NCBI GenBank assembly: GCA_014695195.1
Contig: JACJNW010000044.1
Coordinates: forward strand, 1-64,000
DNA length: 64,000 nt
From: Cyanobacteria bacterium FACHB-DQ100
Lineage (GTDB): Bacteria > Cyanobacteriota > Cyanobacteriia > Leptolyngbyales > Leptolyngbyaceae
Direction: 5' to 3'
In this document: piece by piece, positions 8,618-16,651 of the stretch
Layout of the letters: every line of letters begins with the position of its first letter
Numbering within the stretch: position 1 is the stretch's first letter
Notes under the pieces: model-generated
The model's database searches: none
What the model was told of the DNA's origin: nothing
The model's input: the letters and a program-made list of their open reading frames with translations, nothing else
Made by a program: the position numbers and the translations under genes

Positions 8618-10360
8618 TTGAAAGCCGAATCCAACAATCCCGGTGTGTTTCTCTGGATTATATATGAGGCTTCTATGGTACGGTGTCAGCTTTTCTTGTT
8701 TAGTACGCTGTTGAGCTTATGGTCGATTCGTCCTGCTTCAGCAGAATCTATCTCAAGTTATCTTCTAGCACAGGCGCTACCAGCAACAAACCCGTTACCA
8801 CAGGCTTTACCTAACAATCAGCAACCCGCACCCACTCCAACGAACGAAACAACTCCAGAATCGTCTAAAGTTCTGGTGCGTCGAATTGAAGTGCAAGGTA
8901 GCACAGTGCTTAAGCCTGAGGAGATACAGCGCATTACTCAGTCGATCGAAGGCAAATCCGCCACCGTAGAAGACTTGCAATCGGTTGCAGATGGGATCAC
9001 ACAGCTTTATCTAGAGCGTGGATTCATTACCTCTAGAGCAATTCTTGTTGATCAGACCATCAAAGAAGGCGTTGTTCAGATTCGAGTCATTGAAGGATCG
9101 ATCGAGACCATTGAGGTTCGAGGTTTACAGCATTTACGTGAACAGTATGTCCGCGATCGCTTACAAATTGGAACAAAGCCGCCATTCAACAAAAATCATT
9201 TAGAAGATCAACTGCAATTACTCAAAGCTGATCCATTATTTGAAACCGTAGAAGCGAGCCTCAAACCTGACGAGAACCTTGGACAAAGCATCTTAACAAT
9301 ACAAATCAAAGAAGCAGCACAACTTCAAGCCTTTATTGGTGCAGACAACTTTTCTCCAGCAAGCGTCGGATCTGAACGATTCAGTACGACTGTAAGCTAT
9401 CGAAACTTAGCTCGCTCTGGTGACGAATTGAGTGCATCTTACTATCGCACAGCACAAGGCGGCTCAAATTCGTTCGACTTTAGCTATCAACTGCCTGTAA
9501 ATGCAATGAATGGTGTAGTTCAGTTAAGAATTGCACCAAGTCGAGGCAAGATTATTGCTCCCAACTTTTCTGCATTTGGGATTCGCAGCAACACGGCTCT
9601 CCATGAAATTAGCTATCGACAGCCCTTGATCCGATCGCCGCGTGAGGAACTAGCGCTCTCGCTCGGCTTCACTGTTCAGGATGGGCAAACCTTCTTGTTT
9701 CAAGATACGCCTTTTCCATTTGGGATTGGTGCGGATGCAGAAGGCAACAGTCGGACTAGAGTTTTGCAGTTCGGGCAGGACTATGTGCGCCGCGATCCGC
9801 GAGGGGCTTGGGTACTGCGATCGCAATTCAACTTCGGTCTAAATGTTTTTAACGCGACCGTAAACGACTCCCCGATTCCAGACGGGCGATTTTTTAGCTG
9901 GCTCGGACAAGTTCAACGCGTTCAGCGATTGAGCAATGATCATCTTTTGATTGCTCAAGCAGCAATTCAACTATCACCGGATAGTTTGCTGCCTTCACAG
10001 CAATTTATCATCGGGGGCGGACAAACGATTCGCGGCTTTCGTCAGAATGCGCGATCGGGAGATAACGGGTTTCGAGTTTCAGTTGAAGACCGCATCACCG
10101 TTCAACGGAATGCAGCAGGACTTCCAGTTCTACAACTCGTTCCATTTGTGGATTTTGGCACAGTTTGGAATTGCTCAGACAATCCGAATCTGTTGCCAAG
10201 TCAACGTTTTTTATCATCAGGCGGAATTGGGCTGATTTTGGAGCCGATTCCGCGTTTAACGATTCGAGCAGATTATGCAGTGCCCTTTGTCAAACTCAGC
10301 GATCGTGGAAACAATGCTCAAGACCAAGGATTTACCTTTAGTGTGGGTTATCGTTTTTGA
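8618..10360 (+). CDS. ShlB/FhaC/HecB-family TPS outer-membrane transporter
   Basis: The outer-membrane partner (TpsB) of a two-partner secretion system, belonging to the Omp85 superfamily. It moves a haemagglutinin-type protein across the outer membrane. The 580-residue product has an N-terminal hydrophobic signal (about 20-42), a Pro-rich linker, two POTRA domains (about 85-235, e.g. VLVRRIEVQGSTVLKPEEI) and a C-terminal 16-strand barrel ending in an aromatic residue (SVGYRF), the usual outer-membrane insertion signal. The barrel contains the family's lid-lock stretch IIGGGQTIRGFRQNARSG. It is divergent from the TpsA-like CHAT protein, its obvious cargo. The true start may be the internal ATG at 8675 (MVRCQLFLF), which gives a tidier signal peptide. 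Confidence 0.92.
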   Translation: MKAESNNPGVFLWIIYEASMVRCQLFLFSTLLSLWSIRPASAESISSYLLAQALPATNPLPQALPNNQQPAPTPTNETTPESSKVLVRRIEVQGSTVLKPEEIQRITQSIEGKSATVEDLQSVADGITQLYLERGFITSRAILVDQTIKEGVVQIRVIEGSIETIEVRGLQHLREQYVRDRLQIGTKPPFNKNHLEDQLQLLKADPLFETVEASLKPDENLGQSILTIQIKEAAQLQAFIGADNFSPASVGSERFSTTVSYRNLARSGDELSASYYRTAQGGSNSFDFSYQLPVNAMNGVVQLRIAPSRGKIIAPNFSAFGIRSNTALHEISYRQPLIRSPREELALSLGFTVQDGQTFLFQDTPFPFGIGADAEGNSRTRVLQFGQDYVRRDPRGAWVLRSQFNFGLNVFNATVNDSPIPDGRFFSWLGQVQRVQRLSNDHLLIAQAAIQLSPDSLLPSQQFIIGGGQTIRGFRQNARSGDNGFRVSVEDRITVQRNAAGLPVLQLVPFVDFGTVWNCSDNPNLLPSQRFLSSGGIGLILEPIPRLTIRADYAVPFVKLSDRGNNAQDQGFTFSVGYRF

Positions 10361-10363
10361 CTT

Positions 10364-10526
10364 AAATTGAGGGCATTGCTGAATTTGAGTATGAATTTCG
10401 GATTCGCCCTCACCCTAGCCCTCTCCCCAGGGAGAGGGAACAAGAGGTTTCTAGCTCCCTTCTCCTTAGGGAGAAGGGTTGGGGATGAGGGCAAACCATA
10501 CTTGCATTCAGCAATGCCAAATTGAG
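10364..10526. repeat. 8-bp target duplication flanking a MITE
   Basis: The octamer AAATTGAG occurs at 10364-10371 and again at 10519-10526, directly touching the two ends of the 147-bp inverted-repeat element between them. The next outer base differs (T against C). This is the footprint of a transposition event. Confidence 0.85.
10372..10518. mobile_element. 147-bp MITE-like element with terminal inverted repeats
   Basis: The ends are perfect 13-bp inverted repeats (GGCATTGCTGAAT). The homology continues with three mismatches through AGTATG to about 22 bp, and then into the GCCCTCA blocks. Inside are two hairpins: 10419-10438 (CCCTCTCC, loop CCAG, GGAGAGGG) and 10457-10478 (CCCTTCTCC, loop TTAG, GGAGAAGGG). 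There is no reading frame, and an 8-bp direct repeat flanks it. The end sequence resembles IS903-type termini (GGCTTTGTTGAAT), but those elements usually make 9-bp duplications, so the parent transposon is not settled. Confidence 0.85.
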
Positions 10527-10697
10527 TAGGTTTATCATTGACGAGATTCAAGAAAAGCGGAATATCAGCTTCAGATACATTGGAATTGCCTTGAGCCAAA
10601 TCAAGCGATTCAAAATTTATCAATCCGGGTATTATGAAGACCTCAGAAGCCTGAAAACTAACATTACTCATCCAAAAACTTACTGCTCTAGATCATC
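10527..10697. other. Gap between MITE and cNMP-fold gene
   Basis: These 171 bp lead into the GTG start of the next gene. The plus strand contains a stop-free stretch (about 10530-10690) without a proper start, and it could be debris of a lost gene. No promoter or terminator is evident. Confidence 0.3.
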
Positions 10698-11687
10698 GTG
10701 AACCAACTCACTTCATCTCTCCCGGTGCTTCGTATCCTGCACGATCAGGATTTAGAAGCCTTGATTCAGTTCTCGCATCGATCGACTTACGCACCCAACA
10801 CGCTGTTGATCCAAAGCGGCACAGCGATCGATCACATCTTTCTGCGTCTGACAGGTCAACTCGCTGCATCTTGGGCGAACTATGAGCATTCTGAATTATT
10901 TTCAGTCGGCGAACTTGCAGGAGCAACAAGCTTACTGAGCGATCAACCTGCGCTGATCAGCATTCTTGCAGAGCAATCGTCAGAGGTGTTAGCCATTCCA
11001 AAAGCAAGACTTAAGACCGAGTTGAGTCGCGATCGTGGATTTGCTGCCCGTTTTTATCAACTCCTCGCCATCAACTTGTCTGAATACCTGCGCGATTTGA
11101 GTACATCTTTGGTACATCGGCAGATTCGAGAAGGAGAACCGCTCCGCAAAGTTCTGATGTTTTTTGCAACGCTGAATGATGCGGATATTGCTTGGATGAT
11201 GGCAAATGGCAGTGCTGAAAAATCAACAGCAGGCACAATCTTGATTCAGCAAGGTCAGCCTGTGCCCGCCGTGTATTTACTGCTTGATGGCACGGTTGGC
11301 ATTGATATTTCGATCGCAGGTCAAACACGAGAACTGGCGAAGCGGGGGAAAGGCGATATTTTGGGAGAGATATCGTTTGTCGATGGCGGAGTTGCTTCAG
11401 CGAGCGTTAGAGCGGTAGATGAAACCTGGGTGCTCCGGATCTCGCAGGCTCAACTTGCCATGAAACTTCAAGAAGATGCAGCGTTTGCAGGACGGTTCTA
11501 TCAGGCAACCGCACAAGTTCTGTCGAGTCGCTGTCAAGATCTGCTAATTCGGAGCGGCATTGCCTCTGCCGCAATCGCACAAGATGCTGAAGAACTCGAA
11601 GAAGACGAACTTGATTTGGATATTCTTGAGGGCACTGCGATCGCAGGGACTCGCTTTGACTGGATTATTCAGCAACTCCGTCGGTGA
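10698..11687 (+). CDS. Protein with two cyclic-nucleotide-binding-fold domains
   Basis: A 329-residue soluble protein with two tandem CNB (CAP/Crp-type) beta-barrels, at about 8-130 and 165-285, and no helix-turn-helix, so it is not a Crp-like transcription factor. Both domains keep the Gly-Glu of the phosphate-binding cassette (VGELAGATSL; LGEISFVDGG), but the Arg that contacts the cyclic phosphate is missing (PALIS and VASAS where PRAA-like residues are expected). It may therefore bind another ligand or none. A short acidic tail (EELEEDELDLD) follows. The start is a GTG with a poor ribosome site. It stands alone between the TPS transporter and the convergent peptide operon, and might work with either. 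Confidence 0.8.
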   Translation: MNQLTSSLPVLRILHDQDLEALIQFSHRSTYAPNTLLIQSGTAIDHIFLRLTGQLAASWANYEHSELFSVGELAGATSLLSDQPALISILAEQSSEVLAIPKARLKTELSRDRGFAARFYQLLAINLSEYLRDLSTSLVHRQIREGEPLRKVLMFFATLNDADIAWMMANGSAEKSTAGTILIQQGQPVPAVYLLLDGTVGIDISIAGQTRELAKRGKGDILGEISFVDGGVASASVRAVDETWVLRISQAQLAMKLQEDAAFAGRFYQATAQVLSSRCQDLLIRSGIASAAIAQDAEELEEDELDLDILEGTAIAGTRFDWIIQQLRR

Positions 11688-11699
11688 GAAGTGAGGGAT

Positions 11700-11717
11700 G
11701 GTAGAGCCGTCTCTACC
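11700..11717. terminator. Small hairpin between convergent genes
   Basis: A 7-bp stem (GGTAGAG / CTCTACC) with loop CCGT lies between the end of the cNMP-fold gene and the end of the convergent peptide operon. There is no T-run, so termination is weak or the hairpin is a short extragenic palindrome. Confidence 0.35.
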
Positions 11718-11755
11718 GCCATGCTCACATTCTTTCACGTTAACGATCAATGAGC

Positions 11756-12817
11756 TTAGAAACCACTCCAACCCATCAGCAAAGATTGAATGGAGACGGG
11801 GGAAGGATACAAACGCTGTGCTTCCGCTTGTAAAAGGCTTTCATTGATTGCATCGAAATTGGTGAACGCATACATCTTTTGAATGCTCGTTGAACACAAC
11901 CGACTATAAATCAATTCAAACAAGGCTTGTAGGGCTTGTGCTTTAGCAACAGGCGTTGGGTAAATCTTGTGATAAGCAGACTGAATCTCCTCGAAGATTG
12001 CTGGATGCTGTTGAGCGATGAAATGAGTTGCAATGTTCTGTAAGTAAAAATTAGCGTGAAGTTTATCTCCAAAAAATCGAAGTTGCTCGGTTCGACCAAA
12101 GCGCACGCTAAACGACATTCCCGTCTCGCAGTATTCTAAGTAATGCCAAATGCCAGCAGGCATAAACACGGTTTCACCCGGATAAAGTAGAAAATCATAG
12201 CCGTTTGCATAGTGAACAAAAGCAGTTTTGTCGGATTCAGAGAAGTTTTCTAGAAAAACATTACTAAAATTGCCGATGGGACTAAGCTTCTGCGCTTGGT
12301 TCGCAGGAATCAGAATCACCCGCTTTGTGCCAAATACTTGATGAAGCAACACCTGACGATAATCCCCGTCAAAGTGGAGATGAGCATAGTTACCCGCATT
12401 CCCAAGAAACAGCAGCGATGCAACATCAGAGAAAGTCTCATCTCCATTGATTCGAGCATAGTCCGGGAAATCGAAGCGTTGTCGGATCTCAGGCGGAGTC
12501 AGTCCTTCTGTCGCCATTAAGCGAGTGTCTGGATTAGCTTCAATATAGTCAAGATACTGTTGAAATGACCAAAGCTTCTTTTCACGCTGATCCAGCAAAA
12601 TCGAGGTTTTGAGAACTGACGAAGTAAACTCTTCCTGGACTTCTAACGGCATTGAGCTTAGGTAGATTTTGGCACTCTCGATCGTTCTCAATTCATTCAT
12701 TGCATCCGATGCAAACAAATCGGTGAGAACGACAGGTTTCTGTTTGAGAAGATAGTCTTGTTCAAACACTTGCACTGAAAGCGCGGAAATTCGTTCAATG
12801 TTGTCTAGCGTTTTCAT
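11756..12817 (-). CDS. JmjC/cupin-like Fe(II)/2OG oxygenase
   Basis: A cupin-like (JmjC-related, FIH-type) oxygenase, probably a peptide hydroxylase. The 353-residue protein shows the iron facial triad: His148-x-Asp150 in AHLHFDGD and the distal His225 in MPAGIWHYLEY. A Lys in FGTKRVILIP is at the position that often binds 2-oxoglutarate in this family. The start overlaps the stop of the preceding GNAT gene (ATGA), so it is translationally coupled and is the last gene of the operon. By context it should modify a residue of the lanthipeptide core. Which residue is not evident, since the core has no Asn, Asp, Pro or His. Val, Ile, Leu, Lys and aromatic side chains remain candidates. Confidence 0.82.
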   Translation of the reverse strand: MKTLDNIERISALSVQVFEQDYLLKQKPVVLTDLFASDAMNELRTIESAKIYLSSMPLEVQEEFTSSVLKTSILLDQREKKLWSFQQYLDYIEANPDTRLMATEGLTPPEIRQRFDFPDYARINGDETFSDVASLLFLGNAGNYAHLHFDGDYRQVLLHQVFGTKRVILIPANQAQKLSPIGNFSNVFLENFSESDKTAFVHYANGYDFLLYPGETVFMPAGIWHYLEYCETGMSFSVRFGRTEQLRFFGDKLHANFYLQNIATHFIAQQHPAIFEEIQSAYHKIYPTPVAKAQALQALFELIYSRLCSTSIQKMYAFTNFDAINESLLQAEAQRLYPSPVSIQSLLMGWSGF

Positions 12818-13701
12818 CCTGACTGCTCCGAACTGAGTGATTTTGTAGCTCCTTTTGTTAGTGCGATCGAGGTCATATAAGGAGCCATCCGATTTTGCAC
12901 AAAATTAAACATGGCAGTATGACGAAGCGGAACTGTCCAAATTCCGTTGCGAATTCCTGCTTGCGCTTGTCGTCGAATCGCTTCAACATAAAGCGGAATG
13001 ATTCGCCCTCGACGCTGAAAATCCGCCCGAATAAAGCTACAGGTGTAGCGGATTGTATCTGGGTTTAAGCGATGCGTGATGACCCAGCCCACGATAGTTC
13101 CTTGATAACGGACTCCTAAGCTATTGAGCGATTCGATCGGTTCTTGTTCTAAAGGGGCAAGATCGGAGGGAATCCAAGTGGCGGTGGTTTGTTGGTGTTG
13201 TAAGTACGATCGCTCTTCATGCGTGAGTTGAGCCCAGGGAAAAATTGTGAAGGTTGCAGGCAGATGAGATTGAGCCATCCAGGGCGCTTGAGCAATTCGA
13301 TCAATCGTCGAGCGTCCCACAAGCATTCGCGTTTGCGGGGCTGTCCAATGAAATTTCTCTAACAATCGTTCCAGAATCGAAGCCGAAGGTTTCCCAGTCA
13401 TGTAGACAAGCTGAACTTCAGCACAACCTTGATCGGCTAGAGACTGTTCCAGCGCTCCGAGCAGTGCGGTTCCAATGCCTTGATTTCGGGCAGATTGCGT
13501 CACAAAAATAGATCGCACTTCTGCTCGCTTTAAGTCTGCTGAAAGTTCTGCCAGAATTAGCCCAACCGGATAACCATCTTTCGCCGCTCCGACAGCAATG
13601 CAGGAGGTTTCCAGGCATTGTAGGTGCGATCGGAATGCAGGAAAGGTAAAGGCTTGATAAGGAAGGGCTGTGATCGAATTCAGGCGCTCTAGAGTCAGCA
13701 T
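12814..13701 (-). CDS. Tandem-GNAT N-acyltransferase, copy 1
   Basis: An acyl-CoA (or acyl-ACP) dependent N-acyltransferase of the GNAT fold, 295 residues from the ATG at 13701. A longer frame starts at 13737 but would overlap the upstream gene, and MLTLERLNSI aligns with the start of the paralogue at 14480-15361. The N-terminal GNAT unit has the acyl-CoA loop QSARNQGIGTALL (near 83-95). The C-terminal half is a degenerate second unit with RRGRIIPLYVEAIRRQA. Known NHLP-leader pathways (selidamides) use GNATs to attach fatty acids to Lys or Orn side chains. Here the core contains three Lys. Peptide acylation is thus a reasonable but unproved role. Acetylation for self-immunity is the alternative. 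Confidence 0.8.
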   Translation of the reverse strand: MLTLERLNSITALPYQAFTFPAFRSHLQCLETSCIAVGAAKDGYPVGLILAELSADLKRAEVRSIFVTQSARNQGIGTALLGALEQSLADQGCAEVQLVYMTGKPSASILERLLEKFHWTAPQTRMLVGRSTIDRIAQAPWMAQSHLPATFTIFPWAQLTHEERSYLQHQQTTATWIPSDLAPLEQEPIESLNSLGVRYQGTIVGWVITHRLNPDTIRYTCSFIRADFQRRGRIIPLYVEAIRRQAQAGIRNGIWTVPLRHTAMFNFVQNRMAPYMTSIALTKGATKSLSSEQSG

Positions 13702-13706
13702 ATCAA

Positions 13707-14483
13707 TCACCAATACAGTTGCCAAATGCCGCGACACTTTAAGCCGTGTCCTTGCAGCGTGATTCTGACATCATTCGGTTGAGCCTGCCAAAAGGGTGCA
13801 ACTTGGTGATAGTAATATCCAGAATGCACAGCCGCATCACCAATCTGATACCGATAGAGCTGTTTATCTCGTGTGTCTAAAAGGTTGCGAACTTTCTCTT
13901 GAGACAGACCCAGCGTTTCGCTGCGATGCAAATCCCACACATACATTCCAGCACCGTTTTGGGGAAGTGCGATCGCTAGGGTAAACGAAATCGGATGATT
14001 GAAGTCAATGTCACTATAGGACGCACCCCAGTTAAACAATAAATGCGGCGTATCACAGTGAATCGGCGTAGCAATCACATTAGGATTATATCGTTGCTGA
14101 AACCATTCGTCATGCAGCAATGCTTGCGGTTGCTCAAATCCAGGAAACGATTCAAAAATGTGAAACCCTGGAAGGGCAAAGCTCTCCGGGTAGCAAACTG
14201 GGGCTTGTAGCACCTGAGAAAGTGTCTGGGCGAGTTGGTCGTAGAGCCAGCCTAAATGATTCTGTAAAACAGGATTCGCTTCAGCCGCAATGCGACCATA
14301 AGGACACTCTGGATTGTTGGCAATGTCGTAATAGTTGGATGCCCCAAGTGTATAAAACGGTGCGACCGGATGGCGTTGAATCCAATGTGATCGGAGTGCT
14401 ACGATCGTTTGCCTCACCCGCGCACAGTCTGATGCTGTCAGAATGTTGATGGATTGAACAACTTCGGAATTCAGTGTGATCAT
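13707..14483 (-). CDS. Fe/2OG-type oxygenase of the paired family, copy 1
   Basis: A 258-residue protein without a confident family name but with the layout of a 2-oxoglutarate/Fe(II) dioxygenase. His142-x-Asp144 (TPIHCDTPH), a distal His220 (AAVHSGYYYHQVAP) and Arg240 in DVRITLQGHG fit the HxD...H...R pattern. It is a clear paralogue of the protein at 15935-16651: both share PFYTLGA near residue 45, SFALPG(F/L)HI, NPISFTL or HPISFTL, and a nearly identical tail RITLQGHG..RG.WQLYW. The start overlaps the stop of the upstream GNAT by 4 bp. Expected job: hydroxylation or another oxidation of the lanthipeptide. Having two copies suggests two sites or reactions. Confidence 0.65.
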   Translation of the reverse strand: MITLNSEVVQSINILTASDCARVRQTIVALRSHWIQRHPVAPFYTLGASNYYDIANNPECPYGRIAAEANPVLQNHLGWLYDQLAQTLSQVLQAPVCYPESFALPGFHIFESFPGFEQPQALLHDEWFQQRYNPNVIATPIHCDTPHLLFNWGASYSDIDFNHPISFTLAIALPQNGAGMYVWDLHRSETLGLSQEKVRNLLDTRDKQLYRYQIGDAAVHSGYYYHQVAPFWQAQPNDVRITLQGHGLKCRGIWQLYW

Positions 14484-15361
14484 ATAGCAACGAGTGCGGG
14501 GAAGGTTTTTGTCGATCGACGATATTCATCCATTGAAGTGATATAGTCCGCCATGCGATGTCTTACAAACTGCACCATTCCTGGGTGGATATAAGGCACA
14601 ACCCAAGACGCATTTGGAATATCAGGTCGAGTGCAATGGCGGTTGATGGCTTCGGCATAGAGGGGAATGATTCGCCCGCGTTGCCGCAAATCGGGACGAA
14701 TGTAGCTGCAGCTATAACAAAGTGTATCGAGGCAAAGCCGCTGAGTGATCATCCAACCGACGACTTCGCCTTGATAGCGTAATCCTAAACTATTGAGGGG
14801 TTCCATTGAGGCTTCATACTCAAACGGACTCAAGCTAGAGGGATACCAATCCGCGTTTAACAATGCGGCTCGGTCTGCTAAAGTTAGTTCCATCCAAGGA
14901 AAAATCTCAAACGATCGTGGTAAAACCGCTCGTTGTACCCAAGATGCTTGCTGCATCGCTTGAGGAGTACAACGACAAATCAGCATTCGAGGTTCAGGAT
15001 CAGCCCAACCACATTTTTCTAAAACTCGTTCTAGTGCTTTAGCCGTTTGCTTACCCGCTGCATAAACTAAGTAAGTTTCCTGACAACCGAGGCTGATTAA
15101 GGCTTGCTCGATGCGATCGATTAATCGAGTGGCAATACCTTGATTGCGATACTCAGCTTTGACAAACAGAGAAAGAATTTTTGCGGACTGTGCTTGAATC
15201 TCTGCAAGAATCAGTCCAGCAGGTTGATTATTCTCGCTGGCACCGATCGCGATCATCTGACGACCTAAGCCGACGCTTTGCAGCATTGCCTGGAACTTCG
15301 GGAAAGTCATCGTCCGAAACGGAGGTGCAGAAAACAAGTTTAATGATTCAAAGGTAATCAT
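14480..15361 (-). CDS. Tandem-GNAT N-acyltransferase, copy 2
   Basis: A 293-residue paralogue of the protein at 12814-13701; the two align along their length (FTFP/MTFP near the start, SLGLRYQG or SLGVRYQG, QRGRIIPLY). The acyl-CoA binding loop is AEYRNQGIATRLID (near 88-101). Seven bases separate it from the AspH-like gene, and its end overlaps the next oxygenase gene in an ATGA junction. Each GNAT is followed or preceded by one of the paired oxygenases, so an ancestral GNAT-oxygenase module appears to have been duplicated. Probable substrate: an amine of the peptide (Lys, or the N-terminus after leader removal). Donor and chain length are unknown. Confidence 0.8.
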   Translation of the reverse strand: MITFESLNLFSAPPFRTMTFPKFQAMLQSVGLGRQMIAIGASENNQPAGLILAEIQAQSAKILSLFVKAEYRNQGIATRLIDRIEQALISLGCQETYLVYAAGKQTAKALERVLEKCGWADPEPRMLICRCTPQAMQQASWVQRAVLPRSFEIFPWMELTLADRAALLNADWYPSSLSPFEYEASMEPLNSLGLRYQGEVVGWMITQRLCLDTLCYSCSYIRPDLRQRGRIIPLYAEAINRHCTRPDIPNASWVVPYIHPGMVQFVRHRMADYITSMDEYRRSTKTFPALVAI

Positions 15362-15369
15362 GGTTAAAC

Positions 15370-15915
15370 CTAGAGAGATGGAATCATTTGAGCAACACTA
15401 TTCGGCACGATTAGATCAATCGGTTGCACTATCTCAGGCTTCTTAAAATCAAGCAGCAAAACAATCCGATTTGTGTTGCCGCGATGCCAGACTTCATGTT
15501 CCATCGTGTCATCAAAAACCAGACATTTCCCTTCTTGCCACTGTCGAGTTTCAGTTCCAACGCGCATCGAACAGCCTTCAGGCACCACTAATCCCAGATG
15601 ACAGCGCAGAACCGCACTGGTATAGCCTGTATGCGGCAGAATGTGGGTTCCTGGCTGTAAACAAGAAAATCCTGCGGTGGTCAGGTTGGGAACTTGCTCA
15701 AGGATCGCTGTGGTTTGAGGGCAACGCTGGCAATTCTCATCGAGTCTGCGCCCGAACGCATAAAAGCCGAAGACATCCCAAGCCCCTTGATACAAAAATC
15801 GTTCTGCCCACGGCATGAACTGAGCCGATTGGAGTTGCTCAAGCTCCTGACGAATGATCAACCAATTCGCTTCGAGCAAAGCAGTAAATGGAAAGTGAGC
15901 GGGGTCAAAAAACAT
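15370..15915 (-). CDS. Aspartyl/asparaginyl beta-hydroxylase-like oxygenase
   Basis: A member of the AspH/LpxO-like Fe(II)/2OG oxygenases (Asp_Arg_Hydrox fold). From the ATG at 15915 (MFFDPAHFPFT) it is 181 residues. A longer frame from 16002 exists, but the internal ATG has the ribosome site AAAGGT about 9 bases upstream and avoids a long overlap. Family landmarks are HTGYTSAVLRCHLGL, the Asp-rich FDDTMEHEVWHRG with its iron-binding His, and Arg in NRIVLLLDF. It lies inside the peptide operon between an oxygenase and a GNAT. Relatives hydroxylate Asp/Asn in proteins or modify Asp in RiPPs. As the visible core has neither residue, the target here is open. Confidence 0.82.
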   Translation of the reverse strand: MFFDPAHFPFTALLEANWLIIRQELEQLQSAQFMPWAERFLYQGAWDVFGFYAFGRRLDENCQRCPQTTAILEQVPNLTTAGFSCLQPGTHILPHTGYTSAVLRCHLGLVVPEGCSMRVGTETRQWQEGKCLVFDDTMEHEVWHRGNTNRIVLLLDFKKPEIVQPIDLIVPNSVAQMIPSL

Positions 15916-15934
15916 AACAGTGTACCTTTGCGAA

Positions 15935-16651
15935 TCACCAATACAGTTGCCAGCATCCACGACTGAATAATCCGTGTCCTTGTAACGTAATTCGATCGTC
16001 ATCTGGTTTTAAGTTAGAACCCGGTGCAGCCTGATGTAATGTCCATCCAGAATGCACAACCAATGATCCAATCTCATACGGGTAAAAGCGCTGCTCGCGA
16101 GATTGAATGAGTTGCTGCAATGCTGCTGAATCGGGCATTTCTGATTGCTCAACATTCCAAACATTCAACCCTCCACCTGACTGCGGGAGTGAGATGGGTA
16201 AGGTGAAGGAGATTGGATTGGTAAAATCCGTATCCTCTGCATCCCACTGCAATTTTTGATACTGCAAATCAATGTGAATTGAAGCGATCGGAAACTCAAA
16301 AAGAACACACGATAGATAAATATGAAGCCCAGGCAGCGCAAACGAGTGACTATAACTGATTGGCGCTCCTAGATGTTGAGCAAGAACAGTTCCTAAGCGT
16401 TGATACAACCCAGCAAATCGACTAGAGAGTAATGGATTCGATCGCTGTGCAGATTGCAGATATTGCTCATTTTCAGCAGCATCGAGATAGCTTGCCGCTC
16501 CCAGCGTGTAAAACGGTAGAAACGGATTGCGCCGTGTCCAATCCTGCTTCAATTCATAAATCACTGAGCGAATCGTTTGACATTCGGATTCACTCAACAT
16601 CGGAATGCTGTGAAACGTTTGAAAGGCATCTATTTGTGGCGAGGGTTTCAT
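15935..16651 (-). CDS. Fe/2OG-type oxygenase of the paired family, copy 2
   Basis: A 238-residue paralogue of the protein at 13707-14483. Candidate iron ligands are His126-x-Asp128 (SIHIDLQ) and His200 (VVHSGWTLHQ). Arg220 in DDRITLQGHG is the likely 2-oxoglutarate anchor. The N-terminal half shares the PFYTLGAASY and SFALPGLHIY stretches with its sister. The start at MKPSP fits the junction TGATGAAA, where the LanM stop and this ATG overlap by one base, so the two are translationally coupled. Its position directly after LanM suggests it acts on the same peptide. The family is assigned from the residue pattern only; a database profile search would decide. Confidence 0.65.
   Translation of the reverse strand: MKPSPQIDAFQTFHSIPMLSESECQTIRSVIYELKQDWTRRNPFLPFYTLGAASYLDAAENEQYLQSAQRSNPLLSSRFAGLYQRLGTVLAQHLGAPISYSHSFALPGLHIYLSCVLFEFPIASIHIDLQYQKLQWDAEDTDFTNPISFTLPISLPQSGGGLNVWNVEQSEMPDSAALQQLIQSREQRFYPYEIGSLVVHSGWTLHQAAPGSNLKPDDDRITLQGHGLFSRGCWQLYW

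Noticed and set aside
10348..10671. Minus-strand frame across the MITE
   Set aside because: It reads through both hairpins of the mobile element and has no family resemblance.
10698..11687. Crp-type transcription factor
   Set aside because: There is no helix-turn-helix; the C-terminus is a short acidic tail.
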